Of a DNA stretch of 64,000 nt, positions 24,304 through 35,567 are shown one piece after another. The first letter of the stretch is position 1, and each line of letters starts with the position of its first letter. The stretch comes from Kalaharituber pfeilii (Eukaryota > Ascomycota > Pezizomycetes > Pezizales > Pezizaceae), in assembly GCA_015179045.1 (NCBI GenBank), contig WHUZ01000058.1:310001-374000 (forward strand). Reading direction: 5' to 3'. The notes beneath the pieces are model-generated. The model was not told the DNA's origin. It saw only the letters and a list, made by a program, of their open reading frames with translations, and searched no databases. Both the position numbers and the translations under genes were made by a program.

Positions 24304-24500
24304 GTATAGTCAGACCTTGCGATAACGAACTCCGCTATAGCGAAACTTTACTATTACGAACGCACTGCCCTCGGCGATTTCCCTCTCCACCTATTCTGCC
24401 CTTGCTATAACGAAATCCCAAATAACGAAACAAACAATATTTTGGGGAAGTTTTTTCTGTCTACATACAAATTGTTCTTGCTATAACGAAAAGTAGTAAA
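24304..24500 (+). repeat. pogo-like transposon terminus
   Basis: It starts TATAGTCAGACCTTGCGATA and carries CGAACTCCGCTATAGCGAAA, CTTGCTATAACGAAAT and TTCTTGCTATAACGAAAAG. It shares unit type, spacing and the ...TTTCTGTCTA... segment with 22735-22935. Confidence 0.6.
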
Positions 24501-25479
24501 TGAGATCTATAGAAACCCCCTGGCAATCAACCAACCTACTCTTATATCCTTGCCTGCGGCGAATAGCAAAGCCTAAATGTTTATAAGAATTTTATACTAT
24601 TAAGACAATGGTATACTCTTTCATTCACAAAATGCCCATGAAACTCATTTACGATCTCTTTGAGATGTTTCAGCTCTAATCTTTCTTGCATATCTGATGC
24701 TTCTTAATGCTCGCTAAAGGATTTAGCTAGTGCATAATAGCCAGCTTCCCAGTTTTAATTTCCACACTTCATAGGGGGTGCACCTACATGATATAATGCA
24801 AAAATCTAAGTAGTGAAGAAGTAAAAAGCTTATTACAGCTGTCATGAATGCATATCCTCAATTGCTAAAGCTTTACTAAATTATTGGATGCACAATGGCC
24901 TAAAATACCTGAAACTCCTCCTCATTATCTGTGCGGCTAACTTCTACCTCTAATTCCAGACATGTAACTTCTGCTAGAGTTCACATAGCATGCTCTAATT
25001 ATGCTAGATTATTGCTCTTATGGAGTTGAACTGGGTTCAAAATTGCATAGGAAGACATTCTGGGGTTAGAGTTCCTGCTTTCTCGGTAACCTAGCCATTG
25101 GCCCCCACCCCCTCAGCACACAGACCACTACCACCCCACATGTCTCACCAACCCCGATACCCCACTCTGGTGCCATTGAACTACCTTGAGCAAGTGGAGA
25201 AAGTAGCAATATGAATGTGTTAAGAGCATAGGGGGAGTAAATTTAATTTTTAATTCTATAAAAATTTGTGACCCGCTTCTGCGTCGTGACCCGCTTCACC
25301 GTAAATACAGTAATCCAACTACAAATCAAGCAACCATATCTATTTCCTCCGTTCCCTCCTATTTTTGTTCACCTTCATTCTGTCCCACTCATATAATCCC
25401 AAGTGTAACATTCTCTTGACAACTTTACCTTCACTGGTCCGTCCCTCCCCCCCTCTGGATAGATAACAATCGAGCTAGT

Positions 25480-25528
25480 CCTAGCCATAGCCCATAGGGC
25501 GGCATGGGAGTAATGAATAAAAAAAAAA
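25480..25528 (+). mobile_element. 49-bp micro-insertion, family A tail
   Basis: CGAGCTAGT is duplicated at 25471-25479 and 25529-25537. The insert is the hairpin GCCATAGCCCATAGGGCGGC, ATGGGAGTAATGA and A's. Confidence 0.85.
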
Positions 25529-25773
25529 CGAGCTAGTTTGCTTTCCCTCCCGTGATTCTTTTCTAACCAACTATCTTGCAGCAACAATCTTCCTCATCCG
25601 TGGGTTTGCCTTTTCTAAATAATCTTACTTTCCCAAGTTTCTTTATTGCTGCTATACCATGTATCACTATTGTATGGCTAGATTTTCGGAATATTTTATT
25701 CTGGGATGGTGTCGGTTTCAGAGATGATGTTGAGCGCCGGTTTTCCTTTGCCAGTTTGTAGTAGTTTGCCAAT

Positions 25774-25828
25774 TTTTTTTTTTTTTTTTCTTTCTTAAAT
25801 ATCATTACTCGCATGCCACCCTAGATAT
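25774..25828 (-). mobile_element. family A tail, minus orientation
   Basis: A T run, then AAATATCATTACTCGCATGC and CACCCTAG. The element stops inside the hairpin. I could not find a direct repeat. Confidence 0.65.
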
Positions 25829-27506
25829 TTTGCTTGGGGAGCTTGACTCTCAACGTTTCTTGGATTGGGAACTCATGAGAAGACTTTAGAGTATTCCCTC
25901 ACCTAAGTGGAAATACATATCTAATCGTGAGCCTCTCTCGCCGAGAAATACTCTCAAAACTAGAATCACCTGTTTCACTTATCAACGGTATACATGAAAG
26001 AATATAAGTGTTCAGGCAGCATTATTTCGCAGATTTTGTCAAAATCCTCAAAATACGACTCTTCAGATACCAGAATAGAAAATTGTGCACATTGCTGCAA
26101 TTGACGAAATGAAGTGCAGAATTCCATTTCCTATATTCGCTGATGCCATAATTACAATTGAACTTATATGATAGTTGTTTGGACCTATGATTATTGTGTC
26201 GTGGTAGCTGAACTTGTTAAATGTCGTTGCCATGCCCCGTCAGATACAGTATATTATCAGGTATCATAAATGTCCTTCCATGCTGCACTGCATCGTTAGT
26301 CATTACAGTATTACCGCATTCTGTTATATGCTGCGCCCTTGAGAAAACCTGTGTACTTGCCAATTAAGTCCGTTCTGTATTGTAGAAAATGTCGTATCGA
26401 CCTAACAATTCAGCTTTTTAAAAACATTGTGCCATAATCTTCGCCATCGAAAGCGCCCGTCTATATCTGTCAATAGAGCCAGTTCTGCCATGGCGCCAGA
26501 TGTAGCACCGTTGGGAGAAAGAGGTGTCATAGACCAGTCAATGAATGAGCTCATTCTCCTATTCTAATGGTTCACCATTTACCCACCTCTACCGGTACCA
26601 CCATCACAAGGCCAGACAAAGATCACCATGAGAAAGGGTAAGGCCCAAGCTTTGAGCTCTATAGCGTGAGTGTCATAGGTCATCACGCTGAACTTCGAGC
26701 AGACTCGGGTGGGAATGGTAAACCATTTGCTCTCGGTAAGATGCAGAACACATTCTATCCCAGGGTTGACACGGGCCTACCCAGAGATGCTGGGGATATC
26801 CACCTGAGTTGACCCGTAAGGCTGCTATGACCATTCGGCCTGATCAACCGATAGCTACAGCAGGGCAATACAATTGACAGGTCGGGTCACGGAAGTGTAT
26901 CACAAGCAGAGCGCATGGTTGAGTGAGTGAGTTGCGACACCAAGTGGCAAGAGTACGCGTAGGCTTATTGTGCACAGCCTCAGCTACAAAGACGTTATTT
27001 GATTGTTAAGCGTTGATATCGATTATTAAGCATAGATAGCATAAGCAATAGAACATACAGTGGGCGTGCGCGGGGAGCTGGCTGTAACGAGGGCCTTCTG
27101 CCCTCGAGAGATGGTCAAGCTTCAAGCGTTGTCCTAAGTTATACCCTCACTTTCGCTACATCATCGTAGACCGCATAACAAGGGTAGCTTTTTACTATTT
27201 AGGGCCGGAATTTCCGTCTATGATCAGGATATCATGTGACTCCTAGTATGTTTTAGTTGTGCTTCAGGATGGATACAAAGCCTTGATTGCTCACTCAACT
27301 GAGCAGACTACAAGAGTAAATGCGATATTCAAGACAAGAATAATGCCCAACCAAGACAGACATGTGATCCTCCACTCTCCCAAGGATACCAAAACCGCAG
27401 TGTACTACGGGCAGTGAGAAACTCATAACGTACGTTAGACTGCAAAAGATAACGCAGGTATGATGTGTGAGAGGAATCTGAACAAGCAAAACCTCAACTA
27501 GCTGTT
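25829..27506. other. spacer, no gene supported
   Basis: No coherent ORF, tail or inverted repeat seen. It is the 3' flank of NLR-B. Confidence 0.4.
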
Positions 27507-27567
27507 CTCGCCGTAGCCCCCAGGGCGAAATGCGAGTAATGATATTAAAAAAAAAAAAAAAAAGAAA
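27507..27567 (+). mobile_element. 61-bp micro-insertion, family A tail
   Basis: TCAACTAGCTGTT is duplicated at 27494-27506 and 27568-27580. It lies about 50 bp past the stop codon of NLR-B, in its 3' UTR region. Confidence 0.9.
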
Positions 27568-27616
27568 TCAACTAGCTGTTGCGTCCGGTAATGGGCTTGT
27601 ATCCTGCAAAGTAGAC

Positions 27617-30600
27617 CTAGTCCTCAATTGCGCTAAACTTTCGCTTCGGACAGAGCGAACTCGTGGGCTGGGCAGTTGACTGCGCACCTCGATCAAGTAA
27701 TAACTGAGCTATCATGCTGTGACCTTTCTCAATAGCCAAGGAAAGTGGTGTTCTGCCAATGCGATTGGCCAAGTTGACATTCACATTCGTTCGTTCCAGC
27801 AGCAAGCGAACTACAGCCTCACGGCCGTGAGCAGCTGCTTGCAGGAGTGGTGTTGAGCCCGATTGATCTTGTATATTGATATTTATGTCTTCTCGCGCCA
27901 GCAGCAAGCGGACTACAGCTTCGTGGCCAGAAGCAGCTGCTTTCAATAGTGGTGCTGAGCCTAATTCATCCTGTATATTGATGTTCACATCCGCCCGCTC
28001 CAGCAGCAAGCGGACTGCAGCCTCACGGCCGTAAATAGCTGCTTGCAAGAGAGGAGTTGAGCCTGATTCATCCTGCATATTTACATCGACATCGGCTCGC
28101 TTCAGCAGCAAGCTGACTACAGCCTCACGGCCGTAAGCAGCTGCATGCAAGAGTGGAGTTGAACCCACATCATCCTGTATATTGATATCGATATCTGCTC
28201 GCTCGAGCAGCAGGCGGACTATGGCCTCAGGACCATGAGAGACTGCTTTGAATAGTGGTGTTTGACCCTTTTTATCCTGCATGTTGACATCGACATCCGC
28301 ACGGTCCAGAAGCAAGCGGACTATGGCATTATCACTACGGGCAACTGCTTTCAAAAGTGGTGTTATACCATTTTTATCCTGCATATTGACATTGACATCT
28401 GCTCGCTCCAGCAGCAAGCGGACTACAGCCTCATGCCCGTTCATAGCTGCTTCACTGAGTGGCGTCGAGCCCCATCTATCCTGTATATTGATATTCACAT
28501 TCGCCTGCTCCAGCAGCAAGCGGACTATAGCTTCATGCCCCCCAGCAGCCGCTTTCAAAAGTGGTGTTGACTTCCATTTATTCGGCATACGCATATTGAC
28601 ATCCACATCCGCTCGGTCCAGTAGCAAGCGGACTATAACCTCCTGGCCTCTATGAGCAGCATACATCAGCGCCGTGTTCCCGCAAGTGGACTTGGCGTTT
28701 GGGTCCGAAGCTCGTAGTAATGTCTGAAAGATGCTTTCAACCCCGAAGTGAGCAACTACATGCAGGCTCGGTAGTGTGCAGAAAGCATGCGGAGTATGCA
28801 AGCTACAACGCAGCGAGTGGAGGGCTTGAAGGGGGTCCTCTCGCTCAAACAATGCAATGGCAAGAGCATGAAGAGTTTCGTCACACTGTTTCCGCGCATG
28901 ATGGCCCCATTGACGACGGGCGTACTCAAATAAAGGGTAATCCTCACGCAGCTTGCCAAACACAGGATCTGCAACGGTGGTACTCGAGGTGGTCAATCTC
29001 AGATAGGTGAGGCAAATTCTGGCAACCCCACTATGGCCTGCTGGAAAGTGTTGCTCATGGCGTGACTTGAAATACTCCTGAAGTGTATAGTGCACAAGAC
29101 GAGCGGTTGATGTCTCTTCGTCCACAGTCAGTAACCCACAGCAGCATTCGATTACTGTATTTTCAGAGGGAATGTTCTCGCAATCAAGAGTTTCATCCTC
29201 ATCCTCTACTGAAAGTGCATGACGAAGTTCGATCACTTTCAATGGCCGCTCAGCTAGGTAGGTCCACATGAGTGCCTTCATTCCTATCTCACCACGACTT
29301 TGTGATTCTTGAATCCTAGCTATGGTTCCGTCATAGGCTGCATAAAGACCTGAAGGCAGATTGCGAAGGGCACATCGTCGCTTGGACACTGTCAGTTTGT
29401 CCAGAATCATGCCGATATGCAATGCTGGGAGCAAAAACCTAGGTATTATAGATTAGTTACATATGATATTGCACATACTATGTTTGACTTGACTTGAATA
29501 GCACATACATTCCCTCTGACATCTTTGGCAGCGTCTCCAGCATTTCTTCCTTGAGTGCATTATTCATAGCATCTTGGCAAGGGTCATTGTCGATGCGGTG
29601 CATTAGGTATTTCTGAATGTCATCGTGCTGGGCTTCAATTCTCAAGGTTCTTACTGCCACACCAAGATGAAACTTAACTTGGTCTTGAATATGCGGCCGA
29701 GCAGTGAAGCATAAGTGAACCAGGCTTGACCTGTCCTTAAATTGGCTTTCAGAGCTGAGGGCTAGAGCCCGTAAGTGTAGAATCTCCTGCATCACCTTAA
29801 GTAACTCTATTCGTGTCTGATTCTGGAGTTCGTCGAGTGCATCAATTAAAATGAAAGCATGGTTATGTTGCTGCAAAAGATGCTTCAGCATTACTTTTGC
29901 TTTGTCAAGCTCAAGACTTGCTCTCAAGCCTACAGCTGATTTAAAGGAGTGATGAACTAATTCAGGTAATTGCATCCCTGTGAATATGGAATTCCAGACT
30001 AACTGCTTCACAAAACTGCCCAGGATATGCACCAAACACTGTTCCTTCTGGTCTCGATAGTCACAGTAGAGATATGCGATGCTTGTTCCAGGTCCGTTAG
30101 GAATTGAGGTTAGATAGTCGACAATTATTGAGCTTTATGTGTTGCTTTTAGTCCTAAAACGTCCTCATGTTAACGGCCATCAGAACTACTCACGCTAATA
30201 CAGTCTTCCCAGCCCCTGGTTCACCATAGTAGCCTAGAACCTCATTTTGACTACCCGTTTCACCTTTCACCCATGACTGAAAATGGTCACTCCAGAGAAT
30301 CCAGTTTCCCGTGTTCTCTACCCTAGTAGCCTTGACGTCCTGATGTCTTTTTTGCGGTTCAAGCGGGGATAACCAAGCAAGAAGCCTCTCCGTATATTCA
30401 GCTGTATGATATGGTAGAAGTCAGCAGGTGCATACCTAGTGAACATGAGAAAGGAAGCCATAAAGGCTGTACTACCGTCTATATTCTGCTGCAAACTCTG
30501 GACCCCACTTTTGATATCCTGAATGTGGATAGCCAATGTATCGATTTCAGACACAAAACTCAAAACTTTGTTTAGGGTGGCACCCATTCTCGCCATCTCA

Positions 30601-31169
30601 GGTGGTACATCTTTAAACAACAGCAATATAGAGTCAATATGCTTTTTCTGGTCTGATAGGGTAGCTTTCACTTCTTGCGAGGTTTTGGAGAGAAGTTCAC
30701 TAGTCGTGTACTTATTAGTTATTAATCTCTGATCAATCTTATATATTTTGTGGAGGTACCAATTTCCAATAGTAAGCGAAAATTCGATTATCTGTGCACA
30801 GTGATGTAAAGTGGAGGCTGTATCAATGCAATCTTGCTTATGCAAAGGCCATCTGAATCGGTCTTTGAACCCTCCAGAACTTTGGAACTTCGTAAGGCGT
30901 GAGTGCAGAGTCTTAATTTTGCCCTCACAGATCCTAATGACAGAGCATAGGACTGAAGTTTCTTGAAAATTTGCCTTGATGTCTTCCTTTCTCAAAAATT
31001 TGATTAGCTGCTCAAGGACGTGGCCTAAAGCAGTAATCTCAGTTAATAAGATTTGAGCATCCTGCGGGGCAGAATTGACTTGGCTTGTGTATTCCAATAG
31101 GATTTTTCCAATTTCGAGTGCGAGAGAGAGAAAACCGGCAACTCCAGTGGAGATCGTAAAGGGATCCAT
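27617..31169 (-). CDS. NLR-B: HeLo-like N-domain + NACHT + 10 ankyrin repeats
   Basis: Exons 31169-30476, 30401-30194, 30132-29509 and 29438-27617 join in frame to 1115 aa; introns are 74, 61 and 70 bp with consensus ends. It starts MDPFTISTGVAGFLSLALEI, typical of the HeLo-like N-terminal domain of fungal STAND proteins, which in relatives is linked to membrane-directed cell death. Exon 2 carries a tryptophan-containing linker and Walker A GEPGAGKT (~residue 290). Exon 3 carries Walker B AFILIDALDEL (~395). Exon 4 begins MFLLPALHIGMIL (winged-helix region). Ten ankyrin repeats run from ~760 to ~1090 in units of ~34 residues, seven of them nearly alike (GSTPLLxAAxxGxEAVVRLL). Likely role: intracellular sensor in heterokaryon incompatibility or xenorecognition. 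No broken residues seen. Confidence 0.9.
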
Positions 31170-31877
31170 CGATACGGATCGGGAGCAATAAAAGATGTAG
31201 AATAATGCTTAGGTTCAGGAAGATGACACAAAATAGTATCACAGTCACTTTGTCACTTCAATTTTTTTTTTTTTTGGCACAGGCAAGCCTTAATCGTACT
31301 ACAAATACAATCCAGTCGCACTGGTAATTGTATAAGGTGAGCTGTCACATTCTCCAATAGGATGGCGGATACTTATCCCACAATGAACACTGCCCAGGTA
31401 TATGATTGATTGCAAGACGATCACAGCGCATGAACAGCGCAGACTAATGCATCTGTAGGCTACGCCTCTTGATGGGTAAGACATGCAGCTGTGCGGCGTT
31501 CCCTGCCATATGACAGCATTTCAGGCACAACGAATTTATGATACAGAATGAGACATTGTTAGTTAGATTGATATTTTCTGCATTTTTGGGCAACTATAGC
31601 TTTTTCGGATTTATTTTGGTTTATGTACGTAGATTGCAGAAAATTGAGGGTAGCTGGGCTGCATAACCGTAACGCGCCCAATCCTACAATGTTGTACTCG
31701 TACCTACAGCTACCTGGCTCTGCACCGTACCTAAGATCTTTTCGTTGCTAAATAGAGAGAATCTGCCTGGTAGGCAATACAGGGGTTGGTAACAGGGGTT
31801 CTAGGGGCCCTGGTACTAGTAGGCACCCTTTCAGTGAACTCGAGCTCTGAGGTGGCTAACAGCAGATCTGCCATTGC
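31170..31877. other. 5' flank of NLR-B with LINE relic
   Basis: 31241-31452 repeats 36506-36717 (see there). The rest has no gene. It should include the NLR-B promoter, but I see no distinct motif. The last 14 bases are a target-site duplication. Confidence 0.45.
31241..31452 (-). repeat. repeat F, relic of a LINE ORF2 downstream region
   Basis: About 210 bp are nearly identical to 36506-36717, including AGTCACTTTGTCACTTCAA, a T run and AGACTAATGC. The other copy continues into an RNase H domain, so this one is probably the 3' part of a LINE copy. Confidence 0.65.
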
Positions 31878-32066
31878 CCGGGGCGGGGGAAGGGGAAGAC
31901 GACCCGCTACAGGGGCTGATGAGGATGCTAGGGGAGGACGGCATTTGAACGCTTGGACCTTTTCCTTTTCCTTTATTTCCTTATTTCCTTATTTCCTTAC
32001 CGTCCTTTCGCTATCGACTTTGTATTTAGAACCCATAGCCTACAAGGCGGCACGCGAGTAATGATA

Positions 32067-32103
<37 letters not shown>
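31878..32103 (+). mobile_element. 226-bp LINE 3' end, family A tail
   Basis: AGATCTGCCATTGC is duplicated at 31864-31877 and 32104-32117. The tail hairpin is CCATAGCCTACAAGGCGGC: the stem is again changed on both sides (GCCT/AGGC). The tail is A(33). Four TTATTTCC units lie at 31970-32000. Confidence 0.9.
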
Positions 32104-32105
<2 letters not shown>

Positions 32106-32152
32106 ATCTGCCATTGCAATTCCTACGTAGTAAATTAGAGTAGAGTACTCTA

Positions 32153-33100
32153 CAGTCAGTGGACAAAAGTCTTGGTGAAGCCGGTCTTGGCAAGCTTGCC
32201 GAGAGAAAGAAAATTTGCAATATCTCAACAATGAATGACTCGATCAACATACAACTTGAACTGAGTGCTAAGTACAGGATAGTGAATATACTACAATATT
32301 AAGATATACCATAGGATACATAGCTGACACTTAATATCTAGTGTACTATCCTTTTTCCTCAGTTACTGCAGCTACCCGATCCGGCATACTCTTCTACAGA
32401 TTTTCAAACCGGTAGGCTATCCCAAACTTTAGGAAGTACATCTGCTAGCCTTGCTCTAACAGCATCTGGATCTCCGAGAGTACTGGCGATCTTAGGATAC
32501 TGCTCCAGGAGTTTATTCTTGAGCACTACCCAGACATGCTCTATCGGGTTGAGATCTGGTGAGGGGTATGGATCAACTGTACTTTTATGCCGCTTAAAGA
32601 AGGTTTGAATAACTTTTGCTATGTGGACCGAAGCATTGTCTTGCATGAATCTAGCACCGCCAGAAGTCCGATTGACATGTTCTACAACTGGCAGAATTAA
32701 GAGCTTGAGGAGACGTCGGTATGATAGAGGATCACATTTACAGAGTGCATCCATGGCGCATCGCCATAGCCCATAGGGCGGCATGCGATCACTGATATAT
32801 TAAAAAAAAAAAAGTACAGAGTGCATAACGAAAGGTACAAATGTACCTCTAGGTTTACCATAAAAACAGCCCCAGACCATGATAGAAACCCCTTTACCCT
32901 TCTTTTCAGGTGCTATAAAGTCGGAGTTCCATTTTTCATGTGGAAAGCAGCAGATCCAAACTTGTTTCAGATTTTGAGATTTTGGTATACTGCACTCATC
33001 ACTCCATATTGTCATTTTGAAATCTTCTGCTGTCCAATCCTTGCACTCTAGTGCCCACTTAAGCGTGTGATACTCCGTTCTGTATGTCCGTCAGGCATCT
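32153..33100 (-). pseudogene. Tc1/mariner transposase, broken
   Basis: Minus-strand segments show LKWALECKDWTAEDF and IWSDECSI (first catalytic D), VSIMVWGCF, FMQDNASVHIA (second D) and YPSPDLNPIEHVW (third acidic residue), the DDE core of Tc1/mariner transposases. A 64-bp family A tail splits it at 32751, and a frameshift remains near that site even after removing it. The N-terminal DNA-binding part is missing. At 32151 a TA precedes CAGTCAGTGGACAAAAGTC, a plausible terminal inverted repeat on the 3' side; I see no matching 5' terminus. Confidence 0.8.
32751..32814 (+). mobile_element. 64-bp micro-insertion inside the transposase
   Basis: TACAGAGTGCAT is duplicated at 32739-32750 and 32815-32826. 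The insert is the hairpin GCCATAGCCCATAGGGCGGC, ATGCGATCACTGA and A's, and is therefore younger than the mariner copy. Confidence 0.92.
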
Positions 33101-33494
33101 GCTCAGTTGTGCCATTTTCATTGCGGTGTTGTTGATGATTGTTCTGGTTGCCTCTTCCAGGAGTACCTGGACATGGGCCTTTATTTCTGACATCTGGTCG
33201 TGCCTCTCCGTATATTCAATTCTATGATATGGTAGAAGTCAGCAGGTGCATACCTAGTGAACATGAGAAATGAAGCCATAAAGGCTGTACTACCGTCTAT
33301 ATTCTGCTGCAAACTCTGGACCCCACTTTTGATATCCTGAATGTGGATAGCCAATGTATCGATTTCAGACACAAAACTCAAAACTTTGTTTAGGGTGGCA
33401 CCCATTCTCGCCATCTCCGGTGGTACATCCTTAAACAACAGCAATATAGAGTCAATATGCTTTTTCTGGTCTGATAGGGTGGCTTTCACTTCTT

Positions 33495-33962
33495 CCGATG
33501 GAGAAGCTGGAAAAGGACGGCAGAGAATGGGGAGGAGTGGGATGAGTTGGAAAGGTTCTTTTCCGGGATCAGGTTTTAGAAGCGTGCGATTTACCGACCC
33601 GGGTCGGGGAATTGAAACGAGAAATTTTCGGTCCAGGCTGCGAAGGTGTGGAGGAGAGGGGAGGGGGGAGACTGGAGAGGTGGAGGTGGAGTTTTAGAAG
33701 CGCGCGATTTGCCGACCCGGGTCGGGATAAAATTTGCGGGTTGCGAAGGTGTGGAGGAAACTGCGAAGGTGTGGAGAAGAGGGGAGGGCGGAGAGGGGAG
33801 GGCGGAGAGGGGGATATATATAGGGGAGCCTCCCTGAGGCAGGACCGTCCGGAGGTTAGTAGATAGAATTTCTTTGTTTGTTTGTTAAGCCTGTCTCCGG
33901 GCTTCGAGGGATTGCCCAGGGACACTGCCATGGCTTGGCGCTGCAAGCGTATGCTACGTGAT

Positions 33963-34002
<40 letters not shown>
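33495..34002 (+). mobile_element. 508-bp family B LINE 3' end with ~121-bp repeats
   Basis: TTCACTTCTT is duplicated at 33485-33494 and 34003-34012. Two internal units begin TTTTAGAAGCGYGCGATTT (33571 and 33692) with the palindrome GACCCGGGTC. Family B tail (GCCTGTCTCCGGGC ...) and a long A run follow. A GA-rich block with repeated GGGAGGGCGGAGA lies at 33780-33810. Confidence 0.88.
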
Positions 34003-34004
<2 letters not shown>

Positions 34005-34023
34005 CACTTCTTGCGAGGTTTTC

Positions 34024-34242
34024 TTTTCACTTCCCCTTCACACAGGAGGTTCCGGGGATTTCTACTTTTTTCTGTTATTGTTATTGCTATTCTCACTTCC
34101 CCTTCACACAGGAGTTTCCGGAGACTTCTACTTTTATATCTAACTTTCCTTTAATTTCATATGTAACTAAATATCACCATAGCCCTTAGGGCGGCTTGCG
34201 ATTAATGATAATAAAAAAAAAAAAAATAAAAAAAAAAAAAAA
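34024..34242 (+). mobile_element. 219-bp family A 3' end with internal duplication
   Basis: TTGCGAGGTTTTC is duplicated at 34011-34023 and 34243-34255. A segment starting CACTTCCCCTTCACACAGGA occurs twice (34028 and 34096). The tail hairpin is CCATAGCCCTTAGGGCGGC. Confidence 0.9.
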
Positions 34243-34685
34243 TTGCGAGGTTTTCGGAAGTAGTTCACTAGTCGTGTACTTATTAGTTATCAATCTCCGA
34301 TCAATATTATATTGTGGAAATTGCCAATTCCCGATAGTAAGCGAAAATTCGGTTATCTGTTGCAGTGATGTAAAGTGGAGGCCGTATCAATGCACTCTTG
34401 CTTATGCAAAGGCCATCTGAATCGGTCTTTGAACCCTCCAGAACTTTGGAGCTTCGTAAGGCGTGAGTGCAGAGTCTTAATTTTGCTCTCACAGAGCCTA
34501 ATAACACAGCATAGGAATGAAGTTTCTTGAAAATTTGCCTTAATGACGTCCTTTCTCAAAAATTTGATTAGCTGCTCAAGGACATGGCTTAAAGCAGTAA
34601 TTTCAGTTAATAAGATTTGAGCATTCTGTGGGGCAGAATTGACTTGGCTTGTGTATTCCCATAGGATTTTTCTGATTTCGAGTGC

Positions 34686-35467
34686 CCAACACCGATTCTA
34701 CCACTTGGTCGCGACGCCGCAACTGAGGGGTGCCCCGCATCGAAAATTACATCAACGTTAAGCTCGGGACCGCCCGAGCAAGTATTTCGACCTTTTCCAC
34801 GGGATTGAGCCACAGCGTTTGGCAGAGGTGGGAGAGCAGTAGAAGTGATCAGAATCTATTGTTCTACCTCTTCTTTACGCCAAGTATATTAAAGCAGTAC
34901 AGGAGACACTGCTACAAAGTGTTACGGGCGTGAGGGGCTAGGCTCCGGTGGGCGCTGGAAGGCACTGGATGTTACGGCTACGGAGGTGCGTATTAGGCAG
35001 GCCGGAGTCGCTACGGAGGCATGTATACGGCGGGCCGAAATGGCTACGGAGATGTATATGCTGCGGGCCGGAGTGGCTACGGAGGTAGGTATGCTGCGGG
35101 CCGGAAAGGCTACGGAGGCGTATATACTGCGGGCCGGAGTGGCTACGGAGGCGTATATACGGGCGGGCCGGAATGGCAGCTGTTTTGCGTGGAGCGCGCA
35201 GTGGAGCGGAGCGATTCACGGGCGTAATGAGGAAACGATAGGTTTCAGAGTAATAGAGAACTTCGAACACCGCTTGTGTCTTGATTCTTTCAACTATGCT
35301 ATTGCCTGTGCTTAAATAGACTGAGCACATCATACATGACTAGGCAAGCGAATAAACAAAGGACTGACAATGTGGCAATTCCTCATCAATGCCAATACCT
35401 GTATTAACAGGTAACGTAATGGAAACATGCACGAAGTAGTACAAACACAAGGTAATAACATGTACTA
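34686..35467. other. spacer with glycine-coding minisatellite
   Basis: Apart from the array at 34970-35190 no feature is seen. The right end carries the duplication ACATGTACTA (35458-35467). Confidence 0.4.
34970..35190 (+). repeat. 33-bp minisatellite, about six units
   Basis: The unit GGCCGGAGTGGCTACGGAGG plus CGTATATACTGC varies by a few bases. In one frame (35021-35227) it encodes an 11-residue repeat of the type AGRSGYGGVYT. The frame is open across all units, but no gene context supports translation. Confidence 0.75.
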
Positions 35468-35567
35468 TAGCCTGTCTCCGGGCTATGAGGGCTTGCCCAG
35501 GGACCCTGCCATGGCCAAGTGCTACAAGCGGGGTTATGTGATTAAAAAAAAAAAAAAAAAAAAAAAA
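35468..35567 (+). mobile_element. 100-bp family B 3' end
   Basis: ACATGTACTA is duplicated at 35458-35467 and 35568-35577. It reads AGCCTGTCTCCGGGCTATGA ... CCCAGGGACCCTGCCATGGC ... GCGGGGTTATGTGATT and A's. Confidence 0.9.

Larger units (their letters stand above)
21284..25479. other. gene-poor AT-rich stretch
   Basis: No supported protein gene. It contains two pogo-like relics and a perfect hairpin, listed separately. A 42-codon ORF at 21680-21808 (MPPAKRQARQ...NKENVP...) is basic and may be a chance reading frame. Confidence 0.4.
33202..34685 (-). pseudogene. partial duplicate of the NLR-B 5' end
   Basis: Matches 30388-31120 of NLR-B (HeLo-like domain coding region including the first intron) at high identity. 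It lacks the first ~20 codons and everything after the first intron. It is split by a 508-bp family B element (33495-34002) and a 219-bp family A element (34024-34242) that sit side by side in the same ten-codon stretch. Homology ends abruptly at 33202 and 34685. Without the insertions the copy still differs by scattered substitutions. It cannot encode a complete domain as it stands. Confidence 0.85.

Noticed and set aside
28262..28655. Long ORFs on the plus strand across the NLR-B ankyrin repeats
   Set aside because: They repeat with the ankyrin unit in antisense and have no start context or domain; the sense frame has a full splice model.
30410..30443. 34-bp intron (GTATGC...CTGAC...ACAG) in NLR-B
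   Set aside because: Too short for the distance from donor to branch site. A 74-bp intron at 30402-30475 uses the same acceptor and gives an in-frame, family-like protein.
31241..31480. Poly(T) at 31262-31275 as a fresh LINE insertion tail
   Set aside because: The T run and 19 bp beyond it are shared with the copy at 36506, so it is internal to a repeat and not an insertion boundary.
34970..35190. CRISPR-like array
   Set aside because: Units are directly adjacent with no unique spacers, and the genome is eukaryotic; it is a minisatellite.
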